From NCBI GenBank assembly GCA_020849855.1, contig JADZFO010000036.1:1-55082 (forward strand): 55,082 bases of DNA. Direction: 5' to 3'. The DNA is from a bacterium. GTDB lineage: Bacteria > 4484-113 > JAFGCY01. The notes below the pieces were generated by a model. The model made no database searches and was not told the origin of the DNA. It was given only the letters and a program-made list of their open reading frames with translations. Position 1 is the stretch's first letter; every line of letters begins with the position of its first letter. This document shows, one piece after another, positions 7,806-15,538 of the stretch. Position numbers and translations under genes: made by a program.

Positions 7806-8576
7806 TCAGCGACTGTGGATAACCCCGAGCCGTGGGCACTGCGCATAGATCGAGCACTGGCTGCACAGCGGGCTGAGCGGCTGGCAGACCTGCTGGCCGT
7901 GATTGACCAGGACGCGATTGAGGGTGCTCCAGTAGCGGGTCGGTACAAGCTGCATCAGCGCCTGCTCGGTCTGCTCCGGGCTGCTGGTATCAACCCAGCC
8001 CAGGCGGTTGCAGATGCGGTGGACGTGGATGTCCACGCAGATGGCAGGCAGGTCCCAGCAGATATTCAGCACGAGGTTGGCGACCTTGCGCCCCACTCCC
8101 GGCAGGCGCAGCAGCTCCTCGCGCGTGCGGGGAACCTGACCGCCGAAGTCCTCAATCAGCATGCGGCACATCTCATGCAGGTGCCGCGCCTTGGTCTGGT
8201 AAAAGCCGACAGGGTAAAGGAGCTGCGCGAGCTGCTTCTGCGGCACCGCCAACAGCATGGCCGGCGAGACATCCGGCCAGCGCTGCGTCTTGGCCGGCAG
8301 GTTCGCCGAGGTGAGGGCATGGCCGGCCAGCTCGGCCGCCGAAAGCGGCACTGGCAGGCCCGAGGCGTGCTCCCAGAGCCGGCGCATGGCGGCGTTGGTG
8401 ACGGGGTCCTTTGTGCGCGCGGAGAGGATGGTGGCCACCAGCACCTGGAAAGGCTGGGCTGCATCGTTCTCAAGAGGGTGGTAGGGGTACTGCGCGGCCA
8501 GGAGCTTGAAGAGCCGGGCCAGGCGCTGCGGGCTGGGCGGGTTCGGACCGGTGAAGCTGGCGGGGTCGGCGGGCAC
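7806..8576 (-). CDS. nth: Endonuclease III (DNA glycosylase/AP lyase)
   Basis: 256 residues. Removes oxidised pyrimidines from DNA and nicks the abasic site in base-excision repair. The helix-hairpin-helix LPGVGRKVANLVLN carries the catalytic Lys164, and VDIHVHRICNR carries the catalytic Asp182. The C-terminal [4Fe-4S] loop has Cys231, 238, 241 and 247 in the canonical C-x6-C-x2-C-x5-C spacing. The N-terminus is about 25 residues longer than in E. coli Nth. The start is GTG 8576, six bases behind a TAGCAT -10 box and without a Shine-Dalgarno. It is divergent from the structured RNA at 8606. Confidence 0.95.
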   Translation of the reverse strand: MPADPASFTGPNPPSPQRLARLFKLLAAQYPYHPLENDAAQPFQVLVATILSARTKDPVTNAAMRRLWEHASGLPVPLSAAELAGHALTSANLPAKTQRWPDVSPAMLLAVPQKQLAQLLYPVGFYQTKARHLHEMCRMLIEDFGGQVPRTREELLRLPGVGRKVANLVLNICWDLPAICVDIHVHRICNRLGWVDTSSPEQTEQALMQLVPTRYWSTLNRVLVNHGQQVCQPLSPLCSQCSIYAQCPRLGVIHSR

Positions 8577-8582
8577 GCAAAG

Positions 8583-8588
8583 ATGCTA
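8583..8588 (-). promoter_or_regulatory. -10 box of nth (leaderless type)
   Basis: TAGCAT on the minus strand, six bases before GTG 8576. It lies back to back with the TATAAT at 8596-8601 on the plus strand. Confidence 0.45.
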
Positions 8589-8595
8589 GCACGGC

Positions 8596-8601
8596 TATAA
8601 T
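8596..8601 (+). promoter_or_regulatory. -10 box of the structured RNA
   Basis: Perfect TATAAT; transcription would start near 8606-8608, exactly where the 5' strand of the closing stem of the RNA begins. No good -35 hexamer is visible. Confidence 0.55.
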
Positions 8602-8605
8602 CTGG

Positions 8606-8776
8606 CCCGGGACTATATTCGGACACGCCGGGTATCCACCCGGCCAGGCCGCGTTCCACGCTCGCAGGAGCACTAGTCTACGGAACTAGAGAACCCAATC
8701 CGGGGCCCGGCCGCAAGGCAGCAGGGAGCAGGCCATGTAGGCTTAGACCTCCGCCTGTACCTGTGGGCCCCCGGGT
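8606..8776 (+). ncRNA. ffs: Structured RNA, candidate SRP RNA (4.5S-like)
   Basis: A non-coding stretch between nth and the SPFH gene, headed by TATAAT. Its ends pair as CCCGGG (8606-8611) with CCCGGG (8770-8775). Inside are a hairpin CCGGGT/ACCCGG and a long rod (GCAGG with CCTGT, GTCTA with TAGAC). The apex reads CC-GCAA-GG-CAGCAG (8711-8724). This resembles the SRP domain IV signature, a GNRA loop on a CC/GG stem followed by AGCAG on the 3' side, with a CCGG in place of the usual CAGG on the 5' side. SRP RNA binds Ffh to target membrane proteins. The fit is imperfect (GCAA rather than GGAA), so another structured RNA is possible. Confidence 0.45.
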
Positions 8777-8801
8777 GAGGGATCCATAGCTGAGGTTATC
8801 T

Positions 8802-9584
8802 ATGGGACCCCTGCTTTTCGCATTGCTGCTTTTTGCATCCCTGATGGCCTGGATCACCTACCGCAGCTTCGTGCGCAAAGTCACTGTCCCCGACAGCTAT
8901 GCCGGCCTGCTTTTCACCAAAGGCGTGTATGTGCGGACGCTGCCGAGCGGGCAGCATACCCTGATCGGCCTGAACCACCGCCTGGAGCAGGTGGACCTGC
9001 GCGAACGTGTCGAGCTGCTGGCCGGACAGGAAGTAGTCAGCTCTGACGGCGCGCCGGTGAAGATCAGTTTTGTGCTGCAGTACCGCGTCCAGGACCCCTA
9101 CCTGTTCCGTTCCAACTCGACGGATGCCCGCCAGTCGATCCACCTGCTGGCCCAGGCCGCCCTGCGGGATTCCATTGCCAGCCGGGAGATGGAAAGCGTG
9201 CTGCCGGCCCGCGCGGAGATCGCAGAGGAGCTGAAGCCGCGCGTCGCTGCGGCCATGCAGCGTTATGGCCTGCGCCTGGAAGACCTATTCATCCGCGACC
9301 TGATGCTGGCCGGGCCGCTGCGCTCCGTGTTCACCAGGGTCCTGGCTGCCAAGCGCGAGGGGCAGATCGCCCTGGAGAAGGCCCGGGCGGAATCGGCCGC
9401 GATCCGCAACCTGCTGAACACCGCCAAGCTGCTTGAGCGCAACCCGCAGCTGATGCAGCTTCGGCTGCTGCAGGCCATGAAGGATTCCACCGGCAACACC
9501 TTTATCCTCAAGCTGCCGGCGGCGCCAGAGGTGGCGGCAATGGCAGAAGACGCAGTGGAGCTGGAGCTGGGCGGCAACGAATAG
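8802..9584 (+). CDS. SPFH/band-7 (stomatin-slipin-like) membrane protein
   Basis: 260 residues. An N-terminal transmembrane helix (about 3-20) is followed by the SPFH core: VPDSYAGLLFTKGVYVRTL, LEQVDLRERVELLAGQEVVS, DGAPVKISFVLQYRVQDP and ALRDSIASREMESVL, then a helical part with LRLEDLFIRDLMLAGPLR and an Ala/Glu-rich heptad region. SPFH proteins form ring-like scaffolds on membranes and often modulate proteases or membrane order. There is a GAGG site six bases before ATG 8802. No NfeD partner gene is adjacent, so this is a stand-alone slipin-type protein. Confidence 0.85.
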   Translation: MGPLLFALLLFASLMAWITYRSFVRKVTVPDSYAGLLFTKGVYVRTLPSGQHTLIGLNHRLEQVDLRERVELLAGQEVVSSDGAPVKISFVLQYRVQDPYLFRSNSTDARQSIHLLAQAALRDSIASREMESVLPARAEIAEELKPRVAAAMQRYGLRLEDLFIRDLMLAGPLRSVFTRVLAAKREGQIALEKARAESAAIRNLLNTAKLLERNPQLMQLRLLQAMKDSTGNTFILKLPAAPEVAAMAEDAVELELGGNE

Positions 9585-9600
9585 GCGCGCTGCTGCGGGC

Positions 9601-9629
9601 TTGCCAAGTCGGCTGCCTCGCCGTATAGT
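9601..9629 (+). promoter_or_regulatory. Promoter of tRNA-Gly
   Basis: TTGCCA (9601-9606), 17-base spacer, TATAGT (9624-9629); the tRNA begins ten bases later. Confidence 0.75.
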
Positions 9630-9639
9630 CTGAGGTCCT

Positions 9640-9714
9640 GCGGGAGTAGCTCAATGGTAGAGCATCTGCTTCCCAAGCAGAGGGTTGCGGGTTCGATCCC
9701 CGTCTTCCGCTCCA
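9640..9714 (+). tRNA. tRNA-Gly (anticodon CCC)
   Basis: A complete cloverleaf. The acceptor strands are GCGGGAG and CTTCCGC, the anticodon stem TCTGC/GCAGA holds the loop TTCCCAA with CCC at 9672-9674, and the T arm has GGTTCGATCC. The CCA end is encoded (9712-9714). It decodes GGG. Its minus strand reads through as an open frame, which is an artefact. Confidence 0.97.
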
Positions 9715-9848
9715 CTTTCCGGTCTGGTCATGAGCTGCTGGCCGGCCCCGGATCCCTCCACTACTGCATTCCCCAGGCTGCATGACCCTGTTCAGCAGAA
9801 CCAATTCCAACAAACATATTGAAAACCGCAGACAATTGGGATATCTTA

Positions 9849-9867
9849 CTAAGCGTCCAGAGCTTAG
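9849..9867 (+). promoter_or_regulatory. Inverted repeat upstream of nrfHA, candidate operator
   Basis: CTAAGC (9849-9854) and GCTTAG (9862-9867) form a perfect 6-bp dyad with a 7-base spacer in the AT-rich 200-bp region before nrfH. It is not an FNR-type TTGAT-N4-ATCAA site. A role as regulator binding site is inference. Confidence 0.35.
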
Positions 9868-9913
9868 GATTGCAAAGAATAAGTACTACATGAAGGTCAG
9901 GTAAGAGAGACTC

Positions 9914-10438
9914 ATGTCCGATCAGGCCCAACCGGAGCAAAAGCCAGCCAGACCCCGGCATCTTGGCGCGTGGGCAGTGGCGGCCTGCGCTGGGCTGGGC
10001 CTGATGGGGGGAATTGGCGGCTATACCTTCAACTTCGCCCAGGGCCTGAGTTACTTCAGCAACGACCCGCGGGCTTGCGTCAACTGCCATGTGATGAATG
10101 ACGCATACGACTCCTGGCAGAAGAGCGGGCACGGACATGTGGCTGTATGCAATGACTGCCATACCCCGCACAACCTGCTGGGCAAGATGATTACCAAAGC
10201 CGACAACGGCTGGAACCACTCCGTCAAGTTCACTCTGCGCAGCTATGAGAAGGCACCGATCGTCATCCGCGAAGTGAATGCGGAACGGCTGCGGCACAAC
10301 TGCATTGAGTGTCATGACACCATGCTGACCGAAGTACGCGGTTCAGCCATGTTGCATCCAGGGCATGGCGGACCAGGCAGCGAAGACCTGGATTGTCTGC
10401 GCTGCCATTCAGACGCCGGCCACGGGCCGCGGAGGTAG
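9914..10438 (+). CDS. nrfH: Cytochrome c nitrite reductase small subunit, tetraheme quinol dehydrogenase
   Basis: 174 residues of the NapC/NirT/NrfH family. NrfH takes electrons from menaquinol in the membrane and passes them to NrfA in the periplasm. One N-terminal membrane anchor (about residues 20-44) precedes four heme c motifs: CVNCH (55-59), CNDCH (79-83), CIECH (130-134) and CLRCH (161-165). An AGGTAAGAGAG stretch upstream can serve as ribosome binding site. nrfA starts five bases after the stop, giving the normal two-gene unit. The preceding 200 bp hold a dyad that could be its operator. Heme lyase genes are not in the window. Confidence 0.93.
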   Translation: MSDQAQPEQKPARPRHLGAWAVAACAGLGLMGGIGGYTFNFAQGLSYFSNDPRACVNCHVMNDAYDSWQKSGHGHVAVCNDCHTPHNLLGKMITKADNGWNHSVKFTLRSYEKAPIVIREVNAERLRHNCIECHDTMLTEVRGSAMLHPGHGGPGSEDLDCLRCHSDAGHGPRR

Positions 10439-10442
10439 GGAA

Positions 10443-11813
10443 ATGAAGCTGGGACTGTGGGTTTATCTGCTGGTGATCGTGCTGACCGCGATTGGCACCT
10501 TTGCCATCACGGCGCTGCTGATGGACATCAACGGCAAGAAACAGGAAGCCCGCCAGGCTTACATCCCGCTGGTGGAGCTGGACGAGGAAACAGTCGATCC
10601 GGCGCAGTGGGGCAAGAACTTCCCGCGGCAGTACGACGGCTATCTGAAGACGGTTGATGAAGAGCGCACGCGCTATGGCGGCAGCGAGGCGGTGAACCGC
10701 CTTGAGATGGACCCGCGCCTGCTGCGCATCTTTGACGGCTATGCCTTTGCCATCGAGTACAACGAAGAGCGCGGGCATGCTTATACCCTGCTGGACCAGG
10801 AGATCACTGAGCGCGTCAAGCAGAAGCCGCAGCCCGGCGCCTGCCTGCACTGCCATGCCTCGGTGATGCCGGCCTACCGCAAGGCCGGCAACGGCGATGT
10901 AATGGCCGGCTTCGGTGCGGTGAACAAGATGCCCTGGGCCGAGGCGCGCGAGCTGGTGGAACACCCGGTGGCCTGCATTGACTGCCATGATCCCGAGACG
11001 ATGCAGCTGCGGGTAACCCGGCCGGGCTTCATCAACGGCATCCGCGAGCTGAAGAAACTGGAAGGCATCGAAAACTACGACCCCAACAAAATGGCCAGCC
11101 GCCAGGAGATGCGCAGCTTCGTCTGCGGGCAGTGCCATGTGGAGTACTACTTCAAGGGCGAGGACAAGGTGCTTACCTACCCCTGGCACAAGGGCCTGAA
11201 GGTGGAGGAGATTGAGGCTTATTACGACGAGGTGGGGCACAAGGACTGGGAGCACAAGGAGACCGGCGCCGCTGTGCTGAAGGCCCAGCACCCCGAGTTT
11301 GAGCTCTGGAGCCAGGGCATCCATGCGCGCAATGGCGTGTCCTGCGCCGATTGCCATATGCCCTACATGCGCGAAGGCGCGATCAAGATCAGCGACCACT
11401 GGGTGCGCAGTCCGGTGCTGAATGTGGAGAACGCCTGCGTGACCTGCCACCGCGAGGACCCGGAGGAGATGCGCCAGCGCATCTTCACTATCCAGGACCG
11501 CACCAAGGGCCTGCTGGACCGCGCCGAGGATGCGCTGATCGCGCTGTATGACGAGGTCAAGGCGGCGGAGGCGGCCGGCGTGGCGAAGGAAGCGCTGGAA
11601 GACGCGCGCAAGCTGCAGCGCAAGGCGCAGTTCCGCTGCGACTTCATCAACGCCGAGAACAGCATGGGCTTCCACGCCGACCAGGAGGCCGCGCGCATCC
11701 TGGGCGAGGCTATTGACTATGCGCGCCAGGGCCAGCTATCGGCGGCCTATGCGCGGCTGAAGCACAGCGGGGGCGGAGGCGCGCCGGCTGCTGCAACACC
11801 GGCAAGTTTCTAG
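10443..11813 (+). CDS. nrfA: Ammonia-forming cytochrome c nitrite reductase, catalytic subunit with CXXCH at heme 1
   Basis: 456 residues. Periplasmic pentaheme enzyme that reduces nitrite to ammonium with six electrons from NrfH. An N-terminal membrane segment (about 4-25) acts as signal or anchor. Heme motifs are CLHCH (134-138), CIDCH (178-182), CGQCH (228-232), CADCH (301-305) and CVTCH (332-336). The first of these is the catalytic heme site, which in most NrfA is CXXCK with lysine as axial ligand; here it is histidine, a variant known from some bacteria. Family landmarks are present: [18 protein letters not shown] for the calcium/active-site region and [14 protein letters not shown] with the active-site His294. 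ATG 10443 was chosen because it directly follows nrfH and begins the signal segment. Confidence 0.93.
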   Translation: MKLGLWVYLLVIVLTAIGTFAITALLMDINGKKQEARQAYIPLVELDEETVDPAQWGKNFPRQYDGYLKTVDEERTRYGGSEAVNRLEMDPRLLRIFDGYAFAIEYNEERGHAYTLLDQEITERVKQKPQPGACLHCHASVMPAYRKAGNGDVMAGFGAVNKMPWAEARELVEHPVACIDCHDPETMQLRVTRPGFINGIRELKKLEGIENYDPNKMASRQEMRSFVCGQCHVEYYFKGEDKVLTYPWHKGLKVEEIEAYYDEVGHKDWEHKETGAAVLKAQHPEFELWSQGIHARNGVSCADCHMPYMREGAIKISDHWVRSPVLNVENACVTCHREDPEEMRQRIFTIQDRTKGLLDRAEDALIALYDEVKAAEAAGVAKEALEDARKLQRKAQFRCDFINAENSMGFHADQEAARILGEAIDYARQGQLSAAYARLKHSGGGGAPAAATPASF

Positions 11814-11852
11814 GGCGCTGGCGGGATTCGCGCCGGGCTTGTGCCGGAGGCT

Positions 11853-11858
11853 TATAAT
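11853..11858 (+). promoter_or_regulatory. -10 box of the NrtR-like gene
   Basis: Perfect TATAAT, eight bases before ATG 11867; a leaderless or near-leaderless start is implied. Confidence 0.55.
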
Positions 11859-11866
11859 CTGCCCGC

Positions 11867-12541
11867 ATGAGCCCGCATGACGACAGGCATATCGGCGTCA
11901 ACGTGGCTGTAGCGTTGATGACCATCAGTGAGCGCGCCCTGAAGACGCTTCTGGTCAATCTGGGCGAGGCTCTTTGGGCCCTGCCCTCAGGGGAGCCCCG
12001 CTATGACGAAGCGCTGCAGGACGCAGCGGAGCGTGTGCTGCGCGAGCAGCTTGGTATTCACGCCGAGTACCTTGAGCAGCTCTATACCTTTGGCGCCCAC
12101 ATACCCCGCAACCGTCAACGGCGGATAACCGTGGCCTACTACGCGCTGATCCCCTCATCCTCGCTGCGGCCTGAACTGCTGACCGGCCTGAAGGACGCCG
12201 CCTGGTTCGCCGAAAAGGACCAGCCCAAACTGGTCGACGGCCATGGCCTGATCGTACAGGTGGCCCAGCAGCGCCTGCGCGGCAAGCTGTCTTACTCCGC
12301 AGTGGGCTTTGAGCTGCTGCCGGAGCTTTTCACGCTTGCTGAGCTGCAGACTATATATGAGTTAATCCTTGGTAAAACGCTCGACAAGCGCAACTTTAGA
12401 AGGAAAATTACGGAGCTTGGAATAATCGAAGCGACCGGATCAAAGCGCAGCAGTGGCCGCGGACCGCAGGCCGCATTGCACAGATTCCGACCCGAAGTGT
12501 TCCAGCGCATAGAAGCAAAGGGCGATATTTTCGCTTTTTGA
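11867..12541 (+). CDS. NrtR-like Nudix-domain transcriptional regulator
   Basis: 224 residues. The N-terminal Nudix-like domain (about 8-140, beginning GVNVAVALMTIS) is followed by a C-terminal winged helix (about 150-224) with LFTLAELQTIYELILGK and LDKRNFRRKI, the typical arrangement of NrtR-type regulators that sense ADP-ribose and control NAD or sugar metabolism genes. The Nudix box is degraded: the segment GEPRYDEALQDAAERV with LREQLGI keeps Gly and some Glu but not the full REUxEE catalytic pattern. This fits a ligand-sensing rather than a hydrolysing domain. No NAD or pentose genes are adjacent, so its target is unknown. Confidence 0.8.
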   Translation: MSPHDDRHIGVNVAVALMTISERALKTLLVNLGEALWALPSGEPRYDEALQDAAERVLREQLGIHAEYLEQLYTFGAHIPRNRQRRITVAYYALIPSSSLRPELLTGLKDAAWFAEKDQPKLVDGHGLIVQVAQQRLRGKLSYSAVGFELLPELFTLAELQTIYELILGKTLDKRNFRRKITELGIIEATGSKRSSGRGPQAALHRFRPEVFQRIEAKGDIFAF

Positions 12542-12628
12542 GCCCCTGCACGGCCGTTCCCACAGCCTGCAGGCGGCAGGCGATACGGGAGATAGGTTTT
12601 AGCCACGGGTATGCAGGGGGTATACGAG

Positions 12629-14455
12629 ATGCTCGAGCAGGATGTGCAGCTCACACGCCTGATCGTCGAAAAGCTGACCGAGCTTGACCAGCGCAAGCAG
12701 CAGGTCAGCTGGCAGCTGTCTGAAGCGCAGGAGCGCCTCGACAAGGTCGAGTCGCTGAAGAACAAGCGCAGCGCCTATGAGGGCGTGCTGGAGCGCGCGG
12801 CGGCTCTGCTGGGCCGGGACGACCTGGTCGTCGAGATAGACGTGCCGGTGGACGATTCCCGCCTTGCCGATGAACTGCGCGGCGAGCTGGGCACCATCAA
12901 TGCCGAGCAGGCCCAGTATCTGGAGCTGGTGGATGAACTGCGCCAGCGTGCCCCTGAACTGCTGCAGGCCGCGGCCGGCATGGCACCGGAGTCGCTGCAG
13001 GCCCTTTTCTATTCTGCCGAGGGCGAAGCGGCCCAGTCCACTGCGGACGAGCCCAGCGGCTCTGAACTCGAAGAAGAGCAGTCTGCTGAAGCCGAGGCTG
13101 AGTCTGAAACTGAGCTCGAGCCGCAGTACGCCGCCGCAGTGGAAACTGTTTCTGTAGAAGATCTGACTGATGACGGACCGCAGGCCGATGCAGAGCCTGA
13201 GGCCGAGCCGGAAGCTGCAGCCGACGACTGGGCTGTCCCGGCCTTCCGCCCGCAGCTTGTCGAAGAAGACGAAAGCGAGGTGCTGGTGGACTCCGAGCCC
13301 GCCTTTGAGGCGGCCACGGCAGAGCTTGAAGCCGATACCTACCAGCCGGCCCAGGCGGCAGCGGACAGCGCTGAAGCCGAGGGCGAAAGCCCTGTGGTCT
13401 GGCCCTCACTGGATTCACGCCCTGAGAGCGCGGCTTCCAGCGCCAGCGGCGCCTGGGATGACGAGGTTGAGGTGGTCAGCTCGGTCAACTATGCCGAGCT
13501 GGAAGTTGAGGCCAGTCCTTCCAACGGGCACTATGGCAGCGCCAACTATGGCAGCCTGAACTATGGCAATGGCCAGTACAGCAATGGTCATTACAGCAAC
13601 GGCAGCCACGTTGAAGATCAGGAAGCTGAAACCGAACTGAGTGAAGAGCCCGTACTGAGCCAGAGTGCTGAATACGCGGCAGATGATGAGCCGGCCGAAG
13701 TGCAGAGCGCAGCTTTCGCCGAGCCTTCCAACTGGCCCTTTGACGCCGCCGGCCCCGAGGCTGAAGCTGAGGCTGAAGAGCTCAGCGCATTCACGCACGA
13801 TGCTTCCTTTGACAGTGCTGAGCCCTTCGCGGTGGTGACAAACGGCAGCTATGCCTCCAGCTACGAGGTTGCCCCGGCCTTCGCGGCAGATGATGAGATG
13901 GAGCCGGCAGCCCAGGCGGCCGTGGCTGTCCACGATCAGCCGGTGGACAGCAGCCTGCAGTCCATCTTTGAGAAGAGCGAAGAGGATGAGGAAGAGGCGC
14001 GCGAGCGTCTGCTGCGCCTGGCCCGTTTTGACCACAACCAGCTGCAGCGGCGCATCGACTCCGCCCAGCCGGCCTTTGTGGTGGATGCGACGGCAGTGCT
14101 TGAGCGTATCCCGCACTATGATCGCTATCACCTGGCGCTGGACGAGTCGGCGGCGCGCGATGAGCTGGTACGCGACTTCAGCTTCCTGGCCGCCGACCTG
14201 AACGCCAATGTGCACCTGGTGTTCAACGATCCGCATCACGCGGCTTTCGTCACCGACGAGCGGGTGCATCTTGAGCATGGCGATGTGGCCAGCGGCGACC
14301 AGAACCCGGGTGACCAGCGGATCCAGGAGATCGTGCTGGACTACATCGAGAAGGAGCAGCCTGTGGCGCTGGTGACCAGCGATCCGACCCTGCAGAACCT
14401 CTTCAAGGGTGAGAATGTGCTGGTCTTCAGTCTCGGCGAGTTCTTCCTGACCTAG
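12629..14455 (+). CDS. Acidic coiled-coil protein with C-terminal NYN/PIN-like (YacP-like) domain
   Basis: 608 residues in three parts. Residues 1-100 form a coiled coil (TRLIVEKLTELDQRKQQV). Residues about 130-470 are disordered and extremely rich in Glu and Ala, with a short Asn-Gly-His/Tyr repeat near 295-330 (SNGHYGSANYGSLNYGNGQY). Residues about 475-608 look like an NYN/PIN nuclease fold: AFVVDATAVLERI, ARDELVRDFSFLAADL, VHLVFND, GDQRIQEIVLDYI and VALVTSDPTLQNLF, with acidic residues where YacP/Rae1-type RNases have them. RNase activity is inference. I chose ATG 12629 because AGGGGG lies eight bases before it; an ATG at 12611 is the alternative. A perfect terminator follows. Confidence 0.65.
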   Translation: MLEQDVQLTRLIVEKLTELDQRKQQVSWQLSEAQERLDKVESLKNKRSAYEGVLERAAALLGRDDLVVEIDVPVDDSRLADELRGELGTINAEQAQYLELVDELRQRAPELLQAAAGMAPESLQALFYSAEGEAAQSTADEPSGSELEEEQSAEAEAESETELEPQYAAAVETVSVEDLTDDGPQADAEPEAEPEAAADDWAVPAFRPQLVEEDESEVLVDSEPAFEAATAELEADTYQPAQAAADSAEAEGESPVVWPSLDSRPESAASSASGAWDDEVEVVSSVNYAELEVEASPSNGHYGSANYGSLNYGNGQYSNGHYSNGSHVEDQEAETELSEEPVLSQSAEYAADDEPAEVQSAAFAEPSNWPFDAAGPEAEAEAEELSAFTHDASFDSAEPFAVVTNGSYASSYEVAPAFAADDEMEPAAQAAVAVHDQPVDSSLQSIFEKSEEDEEEARERLLRLARFDHNQLQRRIDSAQPAFVVDATAVLERIPHYDRYHLALDESAARDELVRDFSFLAADLNANVHLVFNDPHHAAFVTDERVHLEHGDVASGDQNPGDQRIQEIVLDYIEKEQPVALVTSDPTLQNLFKGENVLVFSLGEFFLT

Positions 14456-14487
14456 TCAGGACGCGGGACATTAACAAGGAACAAGCA

Positions 14488-14516
14488 GGGGGAGCCGCAA
14501 GGCTCCCCCTTTCTTT
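14488..14516 (+). terminator. Rho-independent terminator
   Basis: GGGGGAGCC (14488-14496), GCAA loop, GGCTCCCCC (14501-14509), then TTTCTTT. The stem is perfect. Confidence 0.95.
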
Positions 14517-14539
14517 ACCTGGCCGACGGCTCTAAGGCA

Positions 14540-14545
14540 TATAAT
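14540..14545 (+). promoter_or_regulatory. -10 box of the PhnD-like gene
   Basis: Perfect TATAAT, seven bases before ATG 14553. Confidence 0.55.
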
Positions 14546-14552
14546 CCCGCCC

Positions 14553-15479
14553 ATGCGCAACACGATGCTGAAGGCCGGACTGAGCCTGCTGGCACTGCTG
14601 CTGGCCCTGGCCAGCGCCGGCTGCTTCAAGCCCAGGTCGGCGGACCTGCCGCTGGGCAGCGAGAAGAACCCCCTGGTCATGGCCTTTGTGCCCAGCACCG
14701 AGGCCCAGAACGTCATGTCCAGCGGCGAGCAGCTGGCTGCGGCGCTGCAGCAGGAGACGGGGCTGTACTACAAGCCCCTGGTGGCGACAAGCTATGTTGG
14801 CATCGTTGAGGCGATGGGGGCGGGGAGCGTCCATGTGGGCTGGCTGCCGCCGCTGGCCTATGTCTTTGCCCATGACAGAAACGGCGACGAAGTGGTGCTG
14901 AAAGTGGTGCGCCACGGCAAGGCTACCTACCGCGGCATGGTCGTTGTGATGGCCGACAGCCCCCTGCAAAGCCTGGCCGACCTGAAGGGCAAGCGGGTGG
15001 CCTTCCCGGACCAGGCCTCGGCCTCTGGGCACCTGTATCCGCGGGCGCTGATGCTGGAGCAGGGTGTCAATCCTGATACGGACTTCGCCGAGACCAGTTT
15101 CTCCGGCGGGCACGACAGCGCCCTGCTGGCCCTGCTTAAGGGCGGCGCAGACGCGGCCTGCTGCTATGACGATGCGCGCACAAAGCTGGTCGAGGGCGGC
15201 TACCCGGACATCATGAGCACGACCCGCGCGCTGGCCTACACCGCCGACATCCCCGCCGACAACGTGACCCTCGCGGCAGCCCTGCCGTCCGAGCTGCGGG
15301 CGCAGATCAGCGCCGGCCTCAGCGCAGTGGCGGCCAGCGAGACGGGCAAGAAGATCCTGATGGACCTGTATGAGATCGAAGGCCTGGAGCCGGCGACCGA
15401 CGCCGACTATGACCCGGTGCGCAAGATGGCCGAGGTGCTTAAGCTGGACATTGAGCAGGAAGTGGAGAAGGGGGGGTAG
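14553..15479 (+). CDS. PhnD-type phosphate/phosphonate-binding lipoprotein, orphan
   Basis: 308 residues. Signal peptide with lipobox ASAGC (Cys24), then a periplasmic binding protein of the phosphate/phosphite/phosphonate type: LVMAFVPSTEAQNVMSSGEQ, VGIVEAMGAGSVHVGWLPPLAYV, YRGMVVVMADSPLQSLADLKGKRVAF shortened, and ASGHLYPRALMLEQG. Family members deliver oxyanions to the PhnCE transporter or serve as sensors. No ATPase or permease gene is adjacent, so it may work with a transporter elsewhere or as a sensory binding protein. It starts right after a terminator and a TATAAT box and so is transcribed alone. Confidence 0.85.
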   Translation: MRNTMLKAGLSLLALLLALASAGCFKPRSADLPLGSEKNPLVMAFVPSTEAQNVMSSGEQLAAALQQETGLYYKPLVATSYVGIVEAMGAGSVHVGWLPPLAYVFAHDRNGDEVVLKVVRHGKATYRGMVVVMADSPLQSLADLKGKRVAFPDQASASGHLYPRALMLEQGVNPDTDFAETSFSGGHDSALLALLKGGADAACCYDDARTKLVEGGYPDIMSTTRALAYTADIPADNVTLAAALPSELRAQISAGLSAVAASETGKKILMDLYEIEGLEPATDADYDPVRKMAEVLKLDIEQEVEKGG

Positions 15480-15538
15480 GAACTTCCAATCAACTCAACT
15501 CAAAGTATCCGATGAAGTTCGATGTTTAGGAGAGACAG

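Noticed and set aside
8606-8776. Cyclic-di-GMP, cobalamin or ydaO riboswitch
   Set aside because: None of the conserved cores of these classes is present; the SRP-like apex fits better.
9263-9715. Minus-strand open frame overlapping tRNA-Gly with GIEPATLCLGSRCS-type peptide
   Set aside because: That peptide is the well-known false translation of the antisense of a tRNA gene; the rest is the shadow of the SPFH gene.
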